Positions 1-12,554 are shown, counted from the stretch's first letter. The stretch is 64,000 bases of DNA from Lonicera japonica (GCA_021464415.1 CM038466.1:47243356-47307355); one strand, 5' to 3'. The notes: generated from the letters alone by a model not told the origin. Made by a program: numbers and translations.

Positions 1-1287
1 TGTTAAGAAAACAAAATGAATAAGAACCTTCAATTCTTTCTTCTCTACCATTATCTATATCTTAGAATTTCTTTGTGTTGCATTAAGGGTAGATGCAAAA
101 ATTTAAAAATCACTGTTGAGAAGAAGAAGAACAAGAACAAGAACAAGAAAAAGAACAAGAACAAGAATTAATGTTTAATTATAATTAGTTTGTGTTGCAT
201 TAAGGGTAAATGAATGTAAAATTTTAAAAACCGTTGTTGAGAAGAGGAAGAAGGAGAAGGAGGAGAGGGAGGTGGAGGAGGAAGATTAATGATTAATGGT
301 TAATTATAATTAATCATTAATCTATGTATATTAAAATGGGAGTGGTAAATGAAGTAGTGAGAGTGTTGGTGAGTAAAAGAGAGTTGGTGAGAGTAGTAGT
401 AAGAGTGGGAATGATACCAAATATATATTGGGGTAGACATAGCACCACCCAAAAAAAGGGTACCTAAAGTGCTACACAAGGGCTTCATAACGTATTCACA
501 CAATCTTCTTTTGCTTAATTATTAATTTTTGTTCCTTTAGTTTAATTATTAACTTTTGTTCTTTTCACCGTACTCTCAAGTACGGTTACATTTTAGTTCT
601 TTTTCTAAAATAACAAAAAGTTTGCGGGAGAAGAATCATGAATGGTAATTTAAGAACATAGTGATAAATCTCTTATATTTTAATTGTCTTCCGTCAAAGA
701 CATGATCAAAACTTTTATAATAAATAATCCATTTTTCACGACTCATCATATATTTTGTACAAGAGTACCTTTCAATTTTTCTTTTCTAAACTTTTAAGGT
801 AACATGCCACACAAATATGATTTAAATCAGAAGCAACAATTTGTTTTTGAGTTTTATACTTTATCCTCTTTCATATATATATAAAAAAAATATCTAAAAC
901 TTTTCTTCATTTTTGCAATAAAATTTTCAAATACGAATTTACACCGCTATTTTTGTAAATAAAATAAAATTCACAAAAACTAATATTGAACGAAATATTA
1001 ACATACAAAATAAACTTTTTTTTTCTATTTTTAGTAGATATATAATTTTACTAGATGTATATTCTGCAGCAAAAATTTGAAAAATACATTTTACTGTCAA
1101 TCTACGTAGAGAATTGGAACGAATACTATGTTAATTTTGTAGATATGGTAAACCAAATCAAAATTGGTGTTTTAATGCCATTAGATCTCTTCAAATTATT
1201 TTGAACCCTTAGATTAAAAAAGTTAGCAGTAATTGTCAAGTAATAGCAAATCACTCGTCTGTATTATAGACTGGGGTATGCCCGTTT

Positions 1288-1418
1288 AATGAAAAAAATT
1301 AACTCCTACAAAAAACGAAAATTATTTTTACAACTCTTTAGTTTTGTGTCTGTATAATGAAAAAATTTGACTCCTACAAAAAATGAAAATCATTTTTACA
1401 ACTCTTTAGTTTTGTGTT
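1288..1418. repeat. Tandem duplication of about 66 bp
   Basis: Two adjacent copies, 1288-1349 and about 1356-1418, share the words 'ctcctacaaaaaa' and 'acaactctttagttttgtgt'. They differ at a few positions. Non-coding. Confidence 0.8.
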
Positions 1419-2341
1419 TGAATTATTATTTTTTTCCGGTGTATTTCATTATTACGAATGCAATAATAAATAAATAGATAGGTGGAGGAAGAGATATGGA
1501 CATTTGTTTTGTATGCAAACGTACATGTAATACTTTTTCTTTTTCAAATTTTCTCAAAAATGTTTGCAGCTCAAATAAAAATGAAAACGGAAACAAAAAT
1601 GAAAATTGTAATTTTATGAAATAAGCAATGTACTTGATTTTGAAAAACTTGAGCTTTCCGTACGTAACAACATTTAAAAACATAACGAAGCACAAACAAT
1701 TGATCATATATTATATATTCAATCGTAGAATAACAACTAAAAAAGGAATAAACTTAGGATTTTTTTTATTGCAAAGTTGAAAAGTAAATGAGAAAATAAT
1801 TAATTTGTAAGAGATTTTATTTTATTAAAAAATTCAATTTTTTGGGCAATGGTGGATAAGCAAAAAGTTTAAATTATAAATAAAGAAAAATGAAGATAAT
1901 TTCACCAAAATAATCATATTTTTTAAGATATTTCATAAAATTAAAATTAATTCTATTAACCCTTAATATTTTCTTGCACAAAAAGTAAAAAAAATCAAAT
2001 GTTCAAGCAAATTTGTGACGATTGAAATCAAAATTACCTACAAATTTTTGCCAACAAGTGTGGCATTGCCGGTCAATAATCAATAATTCTCTTATAAAAA
2101 CTACTACAGTTAATTTTTGCCAAAATGTTTTGTTTTAATATTTTTTTTTATATTTCACTTTTTCTTTATTTTTTTCTTTCCTTTCTATCTAAAACACAAA
2201 TCAAGGTATTTAGAGAGAGATTGTTCCAAAAAAAATGTTACGAATGTGGTGAGAGAGTTTAGAGAGAGAGAGAATGCAGCAAGGGTCCACATGTGTAGAT
2301 ATTTTATTTTATTTTATTTATTTACAAAATGTGTGCGGAGC

Positions 2342-2383
2342 TTTAGATGTTATTGGATCTCGATTTAGATGTTATTGGATCTC
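2342..2383. repeat. 20-bp tandem duplication, 22-bp period
   Basis: The word tttagatgttattggatctc occurs at 2342-2361 and again, identical, at 2364-2383. The second copy is continuous with a longer stretch (2361-2465) that resembles 1168-1280, so this is a small duplication at the edge of a dispersed repeat. Confidence 0.8.
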
Positions 2384-4734
2384 TTTAAACTATTTTGAAC
2401 CATTATATTATAAAAGTTAGTGGTCAAGCAATAATAAATCCTTTGTATTTTAGATATGTATTTTAATTTTTTTATGATTTTTTTTATGTATTTCTTTCTC
2501 TTATTTCGATGCTTACATCGATTGCACATGCCAATTCAAACAACTCTTAAGGAAGTTATTAATCCGCCATGTGCCAATCAGACAACTAGACGTTACTAAC
2601 CCCAACACACAAAATGATCAAAATAAAAATAAAAATAAAAATAAACTCAAGAAATATGTTATTAATTTTACCAAAAAAAAACTATATATAATGACCAAAA
2701 TATAAAAGGGGCTTTTTTTAAAGGACAAATCTCTTATCCTCTTTCTAACAAAAGACATTATATTTTTAGAATTAGTTTCAAGTACAACTTTTTAAATAAG
2801 GATAAAATTAATTTAAATTAATTAAAAATAATAAATAATTTTTTTTTCAAATTTGCCCTTATTAAATCTTAAAATGACTTTTAAAATAAAGAAAAAACCA
2901 TATTTAACAGAAACATATATTCAAAAATCTTAATTAACAGACAATTTAAATTTGAAAGTTAGCTAAGTCTAGAGTCAAGAAATATGATAAGAAATAAATT
3001 TGAAACTTCTTAGCTAGTGTGAATTTTTCTAGTATAATATTCAATAAAGAACATCATTCTAACATGTCTAATGTGAGTATACGGAAAACACACAGATATA
3101 TTGCAAACAAGTGAAGAATAATGACCACATGAATTAAACATTCTGCAAGAATAAAACATGAATTAATAAAAAAATATATATATTGCATACAAAAACTTGA
3201 TTTAAAGTACATAAAGTTCGAGAATAGTAAATGTACGATCATGGAAATTTGAAAATAATCTGGATGGATTGAAATGCTAATACAAACAAATGAAGAAATA
3301 ATATCTTTGTAATTGAAAACTTAAAATATGGGAACGTATGAATCGAAATCAAAGCAATAATTATATTGGATCCATCACGAATACTACGTAGAACATTATT
3401 GAACAATTAAAAAAAGATAAAAATGGTGCTAGCGATGATGTCGTCAAAAGAACAAGCAAGGAAGATGAAACTTTTTGACTTTTGGGAACAAAGATGAAGA
3501 AATCAGACTATTTCTTTAAATATGAGCCTAATAAAATTCCGTCGAATAAAATACAAATGGGCCACGAGAAATAAGGGTAAAGATAAAACAAAAGAAACCC
3601 AATAACAAAGAAAATAAAGACCCACATTATAAAACATGGCCCAAAAAATAGATGGCTGTAAAGGATGGGAGCATGTTGCTTACATTGTGGGTCAATATGT
3701 ATGGCCACAAATGATGGTAAAGTATAATATTTTTTTTTATCATGATTAATATCTAATAGGCTAATATAATTAAATATAAAGAGTGTAAAACACAAATGTG
3801 CAAACCACACATAAAATGATTAATAAATAAAATGTATGAGTGCATTATTGATTGTAAAATATCTAATGAGTTAATATAACTGAATACAAAGTGCAAAAAA
3901 CATAACTACAATACTACATGGGAGAATTGTGCTTCAAGTATATTTGCAACTTCACTCGTCTCTCATAGTATGTATAGTTAATTTGAGACATTTCTTGGTT
4001 TGACTTTTTTAAATAATTCTTTCATTTATCTTCTTGTTTGATTTTCTTATGATATATGTTTGAATTTATTTTTATTGATTTAATTTTGAGTTTAATTATA
4101 TATTTATTTTTTATATTTATCTTTAAAAAAAGTAGTATTAAAATTTAATATAATTAATTAAAATAATAAAATAATTAATATTTTATCTTTAATTAAAAAA
4201 AATTATCTTTTAAATTAATAATTTTAAAATAAGGTCATTTATTATAATCACCATTTATGCAATTAATTTAACTTTAAGGTCTCATTTGGTTCACGGATTT
4301 TAGTACTCGGAAAAGGAAAGTCGTTCATTTTCTTTGTTTGGTAAACAAAAATTCCGAAAACACTTTTCCGAAAGAGGGAAAAGTAGGGGGTAAAATCATT
4401 CCTCCCAAAACACATGGAATTGATTTTTCCATGTGATTTTTAAACATTTATTATACAAATTTTAGACAATAATACTCTTACTTAAATATTTTTTATGATT
4501 TACCAAACACAAGAAAGAAAATTTGACAAAAAATTTATTTTCACACCTTCAAATGAAAGATAAAAAAATTAATTTTCTTTCCGTAAATCAAACAAAACTT
4601 AAAAAAGATAAGAAAATTGATTTTTGAACTAAGGCCTAAAGAACAGTTTGAACGAAAATAATCAAACGTGTAGTTCGGTCGTACAATTACAAAAACTGTG
4701 AGTTTCTTGATCGAAGTTGTAGATTTAGCACAAA

Positions 4735-4742
4735 ATTCCCGC
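4735..4742 (+). promoter_or_regulatory. E2F-like site TTCCCGCC upstream of the small membrane gene
   Basis: TTCCCGCC with a preceding A fits the plant E2F consensus WTTSSCSS and lies about 33 bp before the ATG at 4775, in otherwise AT-rich DNA. Its position suggests promoter or 5'-UTR. Function is inference from the motif only. Confidence 0.3.
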
Positions 4743-4774
4743 CGCAAAAATTTTTTGTTAACAATAAATTGTCA

Positions 4775-5306
4775 ATGGAGATTTCATCATCATCATCTTC
4801 CTGCTATCTGTCTTATTGGGAATACCTAAATCTAATCATCCTCCGCCCCATTCTTGCCCTCTCTTTCGTCTTCTCCTTACTCGTCCTCGGTACTTTTCTT
4901 TTTCTCTTTATATATATTTAGGTTATCTTGATTTTTGAAGTATCTTCTGATTCTAGGGTTTGATTTGTTGATTTGTAGGTTGGTATAAGGTATTAAGGTA
5001 TAAGGGATTGTGTGGTTGAGATTGCAAAATGCTTTTTCAATGGTGGTTATTGCCTTTGGCATGGGTTACGACTAGTAATCATATATATATGTATAGGTTA
5101 TCTCAATTGTTGAGATTGCTTCTAATTCTAGGGTTTGATGTGTAGGTTGGTATTTGGCGTGGAAGTTAGTATTGGTTCATGTTCCTCTAGTACAAGAGAT
5201 CTTTGGTCTCCACAAAAAGCCAGTTAAACCTAAACCCCCAACTCGTCGGCGGCTCACTCAATTTTACAACAGTATCAGTGCTCACGATTCAACTTCCACC
5301 TGGTAA
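4775..5306 (+). CDS. Small plant membrane protein, two exons, function unknown
   Basis: Exon 1 is 4775-4889 and exon 2 is 5146-5306, with a GT (4890) / AG (5145) intron that keeps frame (phase 1). The predicted product is 91 residues. It starts MEISSSSSS, then has a hydrophobic segment at about residues 16-48 (LIILRPILALSFVFSLLVLG, then WYLAWKLVLV), and a short basic, proline-rich tail containing KKPVKPKPPTRRRL. This is one transmembrane helix with a positively charged side, as in small single-pass plant membrane proteins. Codon choice and the clean splice make it the best candidate for a live gene in the window. The frame ends at TGG TAA (5301-5306); the GTAA there could also act as a donor, so further 3' exons or a 3'-UTR intron are possible. 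I do not recognise a named family, and no function can be given. Confidence 0.65.
4918..5157 (+). repeat. Duplicated splice-acceptor segment in the intron
   Basis: Two similar blocks lie in and across the intron: about 4920-4985 and 5096-5157. Both read 'aggttatct', then 'attctagggtttgat', then 'tgtaggttggtat'. The second supplies the acceptor used for exon 2. The first is a decoy copy whose following sequence soon loses the reading frame. It looks like an old local duplication of the intron-exon junction. Confidence 0.7.
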
Positions 5307-6394
5307 TATTTTGTTTATTTCCATTTTTGCTTCTCGATTGTTGGGTTTGCAATTCTCTATTGAACACTTTTTGCAACTGCAAGTGATAATTGTATGATTT
5401 TTCCCTAATTTTCTCTACAAGTTGAACGCTGTACAATATTGAAATGTGTGTTTTACATCATTGGAAGTTTGTTTGAACAGAATGTATTTTCACATAAACT
5501 AAGTGATGCGCCAGGGATGTTTTTAGGGGAAAATAGTGTGGAAAAATAGGAGTTATATATCAAATTAGGAGGTAAATTGCATTCATTATTAATGTTTTTT
5601 TTTTGAGGTGTTAAGAGTTGGGCAAAGGGAGTATATTGATATTTGTCATGGACTCAGCTCCAATAAATACTTTGAAATCCCATATGGCATAAATACATCT
5701 TGTCTACTTAATAGGTTTCATATTTGTCATAGACAATGCTTTGTCTTAAACTGTTGTGGAATGCTCTTTCCTTAGCTAAGGTAGCACGCAAACTTTGCCA
5801 GATGTAGAAAACCCATTTCAAACACTCGGGAGGCACGACTGGGACACTTACCCGACACTCCATTTGGGGTTTCGGACTTGTTTGGAGATTTCAAGTACTC
5901 AGACTATGAGGGACACGTGGACATGATAGGGCAATAACCAAAGTTGTTCGAGGTTTTCTTAGAAGAATATGATTGTGATGATGATGTAGAAGATGGTGTC
6001 CGACAACCAATTGAAACGCATGCATTTTATAATTTAGTTGACAGTATTGGACTTGGTACTGATCTAGTCCTTTTTATATGAATTTATTACTCGATTTATA
6101 GCATACATGCCTTTATTGTAACATGTCAGCTTTAGGGTGTAATGCAACCTAATATGGGTGTTTGAATCATAGTGGGTATGCTTTGATTAGACCTACGAAC
6201 ACTCTAATAGCTGTTGATTAGACCTACGAACACTCTAATAGCTGTATCTGATAATGCCAATACATGGTGGACGAAGAGCGGAGAAAACAGGAAAAAGTCA
6301 CTGCAGAGCCATTTTTGTGTCTGTTCATGAGCAAACACCATTGAGTAGCAACGATTTAGTATTGTTGCATTGTGCCTTATCATTGAATATTTTT
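5307..6394. other. Intergenic DNA without a recognisable gene
   Basis: No ORF here has family-like features. 5770-6080 has higher GC and looks like a worn repeat. A perfect 31-bp tandem duplication lies at 6183-6244 (listed separately). Part of this stretch may be 3'-UTR or a distal intron of the gene at 4775-5306. Confidence 0.45.
6183..6244. repeat. Perfect 31-bp tandem duplication
   Basis: The 31-bp unit at 6183-6213 is repeated without a mismatch at 6214-6244 (it contains gacctacgaacactctaat). Perfect identity suggests a recent slippage or duplication event. Confidence 0.95.
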
Positions 6395-7230
6395 TGATAA
6401 GAAACAAACTGATATATTAATATAATAGACAAAATCCAAGGTAAGGGGACAAGAGCCCCCCACAAAAGCATTACTAAAAGAGAAACCTCTTAAACCAGAT
6501 ACATCAACAGAACATCACATAAAGAAAGAACAAAAGAAAATACAGAGTCTCAGCATTACACAATCTCCAAGATCTTTTTTTGGACTGCCACACTTTAAGC
6601 ACAAATTTGAGCCGAAATATATATAATAAAAGATACTCCCAGGTTCTGAAATTCTTTGACAGTGATGCCCAAAATGATAAGTTGTATATGACCCTTTCAA
6701 GAATGCTCTCCTCATTTAGTTCTTCTCTCCAAAAATTCCGTCGTTACGCTCTTTGCAAATACACCATGCTGCTGCCATAAAAATGCACCTCCATGTCACT
6801 TTCAATCTTCTCTCATTGCAGAAGAAAACCCATTAAATCTCTGTAAACTTCTTCCAATCTTTTGGAACTGCACCCGAACTTTAAAGACTTGGAAAATTTT
6901 GTGGCAAATAAAAGAAGCGAATGGTCAATGAATAAACAAATGGTCCCTGTCTCCCCAGCAGATTTATAAAGCACATGCCAACTATGTGATAAACACATCG
7001 ATGGCCTTCTTTTTGAAGTAGATCACAAGTGTTCAACTGACTTGTAAAAGCCACAAAACAAGGAGTTGGAATTTTGATGGAACACCAACCTTCCAAATTA
7101 AATTCCGACTAATCAAGATGATCTAAGAACGAAACCTCAAATATTTTTGAAAATCTCCAAAACATGCTCCAAAGCTGCTCCCATCTCTTCCTGCTCATAC
7201 AGGGAAATGTAATTCAGACATCTAGAGGTT
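6395..7230 (-). pseudogene. L1-type LINE remnant, 3' end of ORF2 with zf-RVT region
   Basis: Read on the minus strand, the sequence gives, with frameshifts, a tract typical of the zinc-binding (zf-RVT) region after the reverse transcriptase of plant L1 LINEs: VPSK near 7080, then a region around 6900-7000 matching the usual HLLIHCPFASxIW pattern (here HLFIH, PFASFI, KIFQVFKV), followed by a WCIxKERN-like piece near 6740. The stretch ends on the minus strand with 'gtttcttatcaaaaaa' (6395-6410), the kind of 3' tail seen at LINE ends. The catalytic reverse transcriptase domain is absent, so this is a 5'-truncated, decayed copy. Individual zinc ligands are partly lost. Confidence 0.75.
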
Positions 7231-7989
7231 GCCATCCTCGTGTTTCTTTGTTAGTTTGAATTTGGTTGTATGCAATATAATGGTGGAAGCACATAAAAAG
7301 ACTAAAGAAATAATGGGAGGCCTGGGATCTGTAATTCAAGAGAAACAGCCTGGAAGTAAGCCTTAGGGTCAGGCGTGCAGAGACATACTCAACGCGTGAT
7401 TTATATTCAATATTTCCTCAATTCCACCTCTCGTTACGCTAAAGACTGAAACTTTCTCCTCATTATCTACCACCTGAAATAACTTATTTTTTTGGGTTTA
7501 TGAATGAATGATGTACCTTTGTCTTTTGGTTATCTTCAAAGACTGGTAATGAAATTTGTTTATATGTAGACAACCAGCCTCTAAAGATGGACTGTCTCTT
7601 TAACAAGTGGACATCCCGAGGGTTAAATGTACGAATTTTTTTTTAAATATATTTGTAGAGATAATCTATAGGATGAGTAGATCACATCCGCCAAATTTCA
7701 TCAAAAAATTCAATCTAGAACTGGGTTTGATAATAACTTTATATATATATATATATGTGTGTGTGCATTTTCGTTTGTTGAAATTTTTGATGGTCATCTC
7801 ATCCGCTTCTAAATTATATTTGATGAAATTTTGTGGAGATGATCCATTCATATATGGATCATTTATGCAAATTTGCTAATTTTCATAAAGAATTTGCATC
7901 CATTTACCCCTCCAAATGTACATCCTTCTTTTTGTTAAAGAAGGGGAATCCCTCTTTAGAGCCTGGATATATATATATATAAAATATAA
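7231..7989. other. Intergenic DNA with a TA/TG microsatellite
   Basis: No gene is seen. A (TA)n(TG)n microsatellite lies at 7741-7766. The overlapping short ORFs on both strands in 7600-7880 run through this simple repeat and have no domain. Confidence 0.5.
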
Positions 7990-8293
7990 TATTAAGCTGT
8001 TAGGTAGTGGGCCAATAATGTATATCCTGCTCTTTAACGCTCCCCCTAACATGCGAACCCCGCTCGCACATGGAGAGACAAACCAAACCAAACCAAACTG
8101 CACTTACTGCACAAACAACAACAGGGGCATACAACACAAACAGAAAGGGGGAAACAAATGCACATGGGAGGATTTGAACTCGGGACCTTGCGAAATCTGA
8201 GCTTTGATACCACGTTAAGATTTAAGAACCGTCTACCCCAAAAGTTTAAGCTTTTAGGTAGTGGGCCAAGAATGTATTTCACACTCTTCAACA
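7990..8293 (-). mobile_element. TRIM (miniature LTR retrotransposon), minus strand
   Basis: On the minus strand a short terminal repeat starts TGTTGAAGAG at 8293 and runs to about 8213. It is followed at once by TGGTATCAAAGC (8201-8212), a primer-binding site of the initiator-tRNA-Met type. The short internal region has no ORF. It ends in a purine tract GTTAGGGGGAG (8040-8050) just before a second terminal repeat that starts CGTTAAAGAG at 8039. The two repeats share TTGGCCCACTACCTAA and AGCTTAA. The left repeat then decays into an (AT)n tract. Repeats of about 80 bp and a total of about 300 bp fit a TRIM. The element cannot move by itself. Confidence 0.75.
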
Positions 8294-11200
8294 AAACTGG
8301 AGTTGCTATATTCTAAGTGAGTGATTAGTTCATTGAGTTGGTGTGGGTGCAAAACTAACAGTGCACAAGATCAGCAATGATCAAAATATTGAGAATTGAG
8401 GTTCCATGAGGTCGAGGTTGAGAGAACCACATCATGCATTAGTGCAAGTTTTGTAAAGTTATAACTTAGAAAGGCTTCGGAACAACAAATAATATCTGGT
8501 CCTTTGTACTGATTATTTTCGTTTGATTTTTCTTTTTTAATAGCTGAAAGAAAAATAGCCAAAACTAAACTCTTAAATGGTCTCGATCTGTATTCCTACC
8601 TAAGTGAATTGGCCCCGGCCTTTTCTTATTTTATGTGTTGAAAGAGAACATTGGTCATGCATTATATTCCTAATGTAAGTTTGTTTAAGGATATAGAATT
8701 TGAGTAAAAAATGATTCCCCACTGATAATGATATAAATTTGATGGTACTATGCTTAATAGGGTGATCTTGGATCTATCTTCCGCTTTCATTAGAGCTTGT
8801 TGTTTATATACACTATACACATATACGTATCATGTATGTACATAATGGAATGTATTCTGTGAGTACGCATGCATGCATTATATAGTGTACAGTGAAATGC
8901 TTCATGGGATATGTAATGGTTTGTAGAACGTCAACACTGATGATTTTCTTTGACACTACAGATGAAAACGCTGTGGACTATAATGACGAAAATTTCTAAA
9001 AGTAGGGTCTTCTTTGGAAGGGTGAAAGCTGAGTCCAAAGAAAGAATCTCCTTTGTCAAGTTAAAGAAGGTTTGGATATACGTTTTTTAATTAAGAAGGC
9101 CCGTAGTGTTGTATTTGAATCTCGTAAATTATAGAGGAAAGTACGAAGTAAAAAGAAGGAAGTGAATTTTTTGGGTATGTTTGATAAAAAAAAAAAGTGG
9201 AAAATGATTGGAAAAATGATTTAAGTTTATGTGGAGTTGGAGAAAGAGATGAACGCTGTTTCCTCATTTTTATGGAAAGATTTTCTTTACCCGTTGCCCA
9301 GAGAATTGAATTCTATGGAAAAATCGGAAAATTAGTAGAACATCTCACCAAATCACTCATTATCTTTTTCCAACCTCTCATTAAAATGAGTAGTGTTTTC
9401 AATAATTTTCCAACTTTTGATCGAACGCAATCTTAATAATTTTCTCCCCCTCTGTGTTTTCCTCTTTTCATTCCGAGATCAAATAAGGGTAAGAAATTAT
9501 TTGGTTGAAGTTCTTTGTGTAACAGATGTACTTGGATTTTATTTTTGGTCTTGGTTCTGTAAATGGTTTTTATTTGATTTATGTATATAACTTGAAATCA
9601 AATACATTGTTTTCTTAATGGTAATTATTTGCCCTATCAAGAAATTAGGCTTGAAGTCCTTGTTATTGTATCTTTTTTGTACCCCATAAATTCGCACTCA
9701 CAAATCACAATGATGCATTCATAGCGCACTTGCACTGATCAGAATTATTGACCTTAAATGTCTTTTATATAACTTATTATATATGCACTCGAACCTGACC
9801 ATTTTTATCATGTCATTATACTTTCACAAATCTGTGTTCACATTATTTACAAAGTACGTATAATAAACTTTCCTTTTTAATTTCCCCATAGCAACCTTTG
9901 TTTTTCCTTTTTCCCTAATACAAGTAATTCTGTATTTTTATTGACTATAACGTTTAGCGGCATTATTTTTAATTTCTCCCCTCCTTTTCTTTTACCCTTT
10001 TTAGGAGTACTTTTGTCGAAGAATTATTTTAATAAACTATGGGCACTTCAGAATCCAATCCTCCATCCCCCTTCCCTCCTTCCTCCCTTCTCTCTCTCTC
10101 TCTAATAATGTAAGCCTTTTGGACATTTTCTGATACGAAGAGCCTCCACAATGGTATTTAAGTGTAAAGTATGATAGGATAAATTCATCCTACTTGCTTG
10201 ATTTGTTGCGCTTATGGGAATTTAACCCAAATGGTTAATTGTTAATTCATTTGAAACCAACAGCAGTGAGCCGTTTGGTATTAAAAGGAAAAATCTCAAG
10301 TTTCAAACGAATAAACCTTGGCCATTTTGTATTAGAAGGAAATCTGAAACGGCCAACTCTTGTCCATTTGGAACCCGAATGTATAACACTCGTCTGTTTA
10401 GCTATTGTGGAAACACATCAACGGCCAAGAGCTGGCTGTTAGATACGAAGTGTGGCTGATCTGAACTTTATCAGTTTATGTTTTACCTACTGTACAACAA
10501 AGTGAAATAAGGCAAATTTAGCCTACTTATCACACAAATAAACCATTGTGGATGCTCCAAGCAGTGGTTTGGCAAGATGGCTTCTTTGCTGCAAGACGGC
10601 AAGACCATTAGCTGAGTTTATTTCTTAGGGTATTTTTTAGTTTGTGCCTCACAAGTCACAATAATACATAATTTTAGTTTAGAACCTAACCCATTACATT
10701 TTAGTCTTTGGTAGGTAAAAGGGGACTCTGTCAGCCTATGGTTCAAAATTCCCTCCTGTCCTTTTTTTTTCCTGATTAAAATGTCCTCACGCCCATTACA
10801 AAGCATCTATATGCTGCATCTATCCTTTCCACTTTCCACTTACATGTATCTTCATTCAAACTCTAGAATTCAAATAGAAGGCTAGATCTACTAGCTGTTG
10901 CAAATCCCTCCATATCTACAACCTCACTCCTTGTCTTCTTCATCTTTCCTTTCTTTTGGTGTGTTTACACCTCCCTAACCCTAACCCTTGTGTTCTCATC
11001 TTATTCCCCATTTCTTCCTTTGTTAGTGTAATTTGTAACCCAAAGCTCGCCAGCTGAAGGAATCAACCAAATCCAAAGAGGTGGGGGGTGACCATTTTTT
11101 CACATAGTCAACATGGTTTAGTTTGTTGTCCAATTTTGTTTTGCATCAAAACACGGTGTTACATGTATAGGAAATATTGTTACTTTTTGGAGTGAATTTG

Positions 11201-11299
11201 AGGGTTTATATGGAGCGGTGTCTGTAATTTCTTTTGAGGATATTTTAGGGTATATTGCCATATGATGTAAGCCATAATTGGCTAGTGATGATATCTATG
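8294..11299. other. Intergenic DNA; possible orphan 3' exon at 8962-8999
   Basis: No recognisable gene is seen. 8962-8999 is exon-like: a good acceptor (cactacag) followed by a short acidic frame DENAVDYNDENF and TAA. Joining it to the donor-like site at 5303 would create a TGA at the junction, so I do not annotate it as coding. CT-rich runs lie near 10080-10102. A CCCTAACCCTAACCC stretch lies near 10973-10988. Confidence 0.4.
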
Positions 11300-11672
11300 T
11301 AATCTCATAACCATTCACTTTTTGATATAGTTGAACTGTATGAGGGACAATGAAGCTGTTTCTTTGGCTTCGTTATGGGCGAGCACATCGAACTTATTTG
11401 GGCCTCTGTTTATTTCAGACATTGCTAAAAACTGGGCTGCTGCTATCTCTTTAGACGTTTGATGGGTTTTTTTGGGAAGGGGACTGTTTTTGGGTCCTGT
11501 TTTAGGACAGCTGTGTACCATCCTGCTTGTGCTTTGTTGTTAATTTCAGTGACGTGTTGGATTTTCGGTTTTTAGGGGTTGGTGGACTTCTGGTCCAGCA
11601 AGTCAGCTGTATCGCTTGTATTGTTAAATGTTTCTATCAATAAAAGCAATTTGTTTCTAATCACAAAAAAAA
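11300..11672 (+). mobile_element. Retroposon 3' end with A-rich tail
   Basis: The plus strand gives a short frame with DNEAVSLASLWASTSNLF, followed by AT-poorer sequence typical of a LINE 3' UTR. It ends at 'caataaaagcaatttgtttctaatc' followed by AAAAAAAA at 11665-11672 (polyadenylation-like AATAAA near 11640, then a tail). I see no reverse transcriptase. The assignment to a LINE or processed retroposon rests on this tail and composition, so it is moderate. Confidence 0.45.
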
Positions 11673-12554
11673 TGAATAAGGATAAAAGAAGAATAGGAGA
11701 GTTGTTTTGATAATTCTATGATTACAATGACTCCCAAAGTGGGTATATATAGGACTCGAAACTAGACCCTAGGATAACAATAAATGAAAGAAAAGGAAAT
11801 AAATAACTAAGGAAATACTCCATAAATAGAATACCCTATCCATGGTATGTTTTGACCAAAGACAAATAAACAATACCATAACTAATATAAATTCCATAAA
11901 TAAAATACGCTCCGACAAATAATAAAATATTGATTTCCATTATATATGAAATCTTTGGTGCCATATACTCCCGCTGTCTTACGATTTTCATTATCCCTTT
12001 TGTAAATAGCATTTCTCGCTTTTTCTTTGTTGGTTTGTTTCATCATTTCTTGTTCATGGGTTTTTTGTCCTTTGTTAATAGTTGGTCAGTGTGAACCTTC
12101 GTGGAGTTCATTTGTTTTTGAGTAATAATTCAATCCTGTGTTGAGAGGTGTTTACAACTCTTCTCTAGAACCTCAGCGGAGTTCGTATATTGTTTGTGGA
12201 TGAGTGACGGAATTCCTTTTGTTGGTGAGTAGATGTATTTGCGGCATGTTGTGTTGAAGTTCTTGTTTAAGTTCTGATGAGGCTTAGTGTATGTGTGATG
12301 GATGATGAAGCACTCTTTGATTGGTGTTTAGAAGTACACCTTGTGTGCGGCACCAGCGCTCCTGTCATATACTTAAATATTCTAGCCCATTATTGTGTTT
12401 TTGTTTCAAGTTGGGTATGTTTTCATAAGGTGATGCGGCTTGTTGCTTTATTTGGATTGCTAAAACAACTTTGTTTTTAACTGATCTGTGTATGGTCGCT
12501 TCAAGGTTTCCTCTTCTGCGCCTTTCCATCATTCTTCAGTTTGGAATCCAGTTT
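11673..12554. other. Intergenic or retroelement-derived DNA
   Basis: No supportable gene is seen. The GC content of 12040-12554 is higher than the spacer and may be upstream sequence of the RNase H-bearing element that follows, but no reverse transcriptase motif is visible. Confidence 0.35.

Larger units (their letters stand above)
1..4734. other. AT-rich intergenic DNA
   Basis: I see no supportable gene here. The possible reading frames are short, rich in Phe/Ile/Lys/Asn and show no domain. The stretch holds poly-A/poly-T runs, an AAGAAC-type purine repeat near 118-168, a GA/GGA-rich stretch near 238-288 and the small duplications listed separately. A segment near 2700-2870 (runs of AAAGGACA followed by TTAATTAA and a TACCCTT-like stretch) resembles the inverted repeats of the element at 16696-18686 and may be a relict end of that family. 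The stretch at 4265-4640 has the look of a MITE-type repeat ('tctcatttggtt' start) but I could not find its partner end. Confidence 0.5.

Noticed and set aside
8962..8999. Third coding exon of the small membrane protein gene
   Set aside because: Joining to the only available donor gives a TGA at the junction, so it cannot extend the protein in the observed sequence.
10973..10988. Telomere-like CCCTAACCCTAACCC
   Set aside because: Only about two and a half units, of the 6-bp vertebrate type rather than the usual plant 7-bp CCCTAAA. Chance or a minor interstitial repeat.
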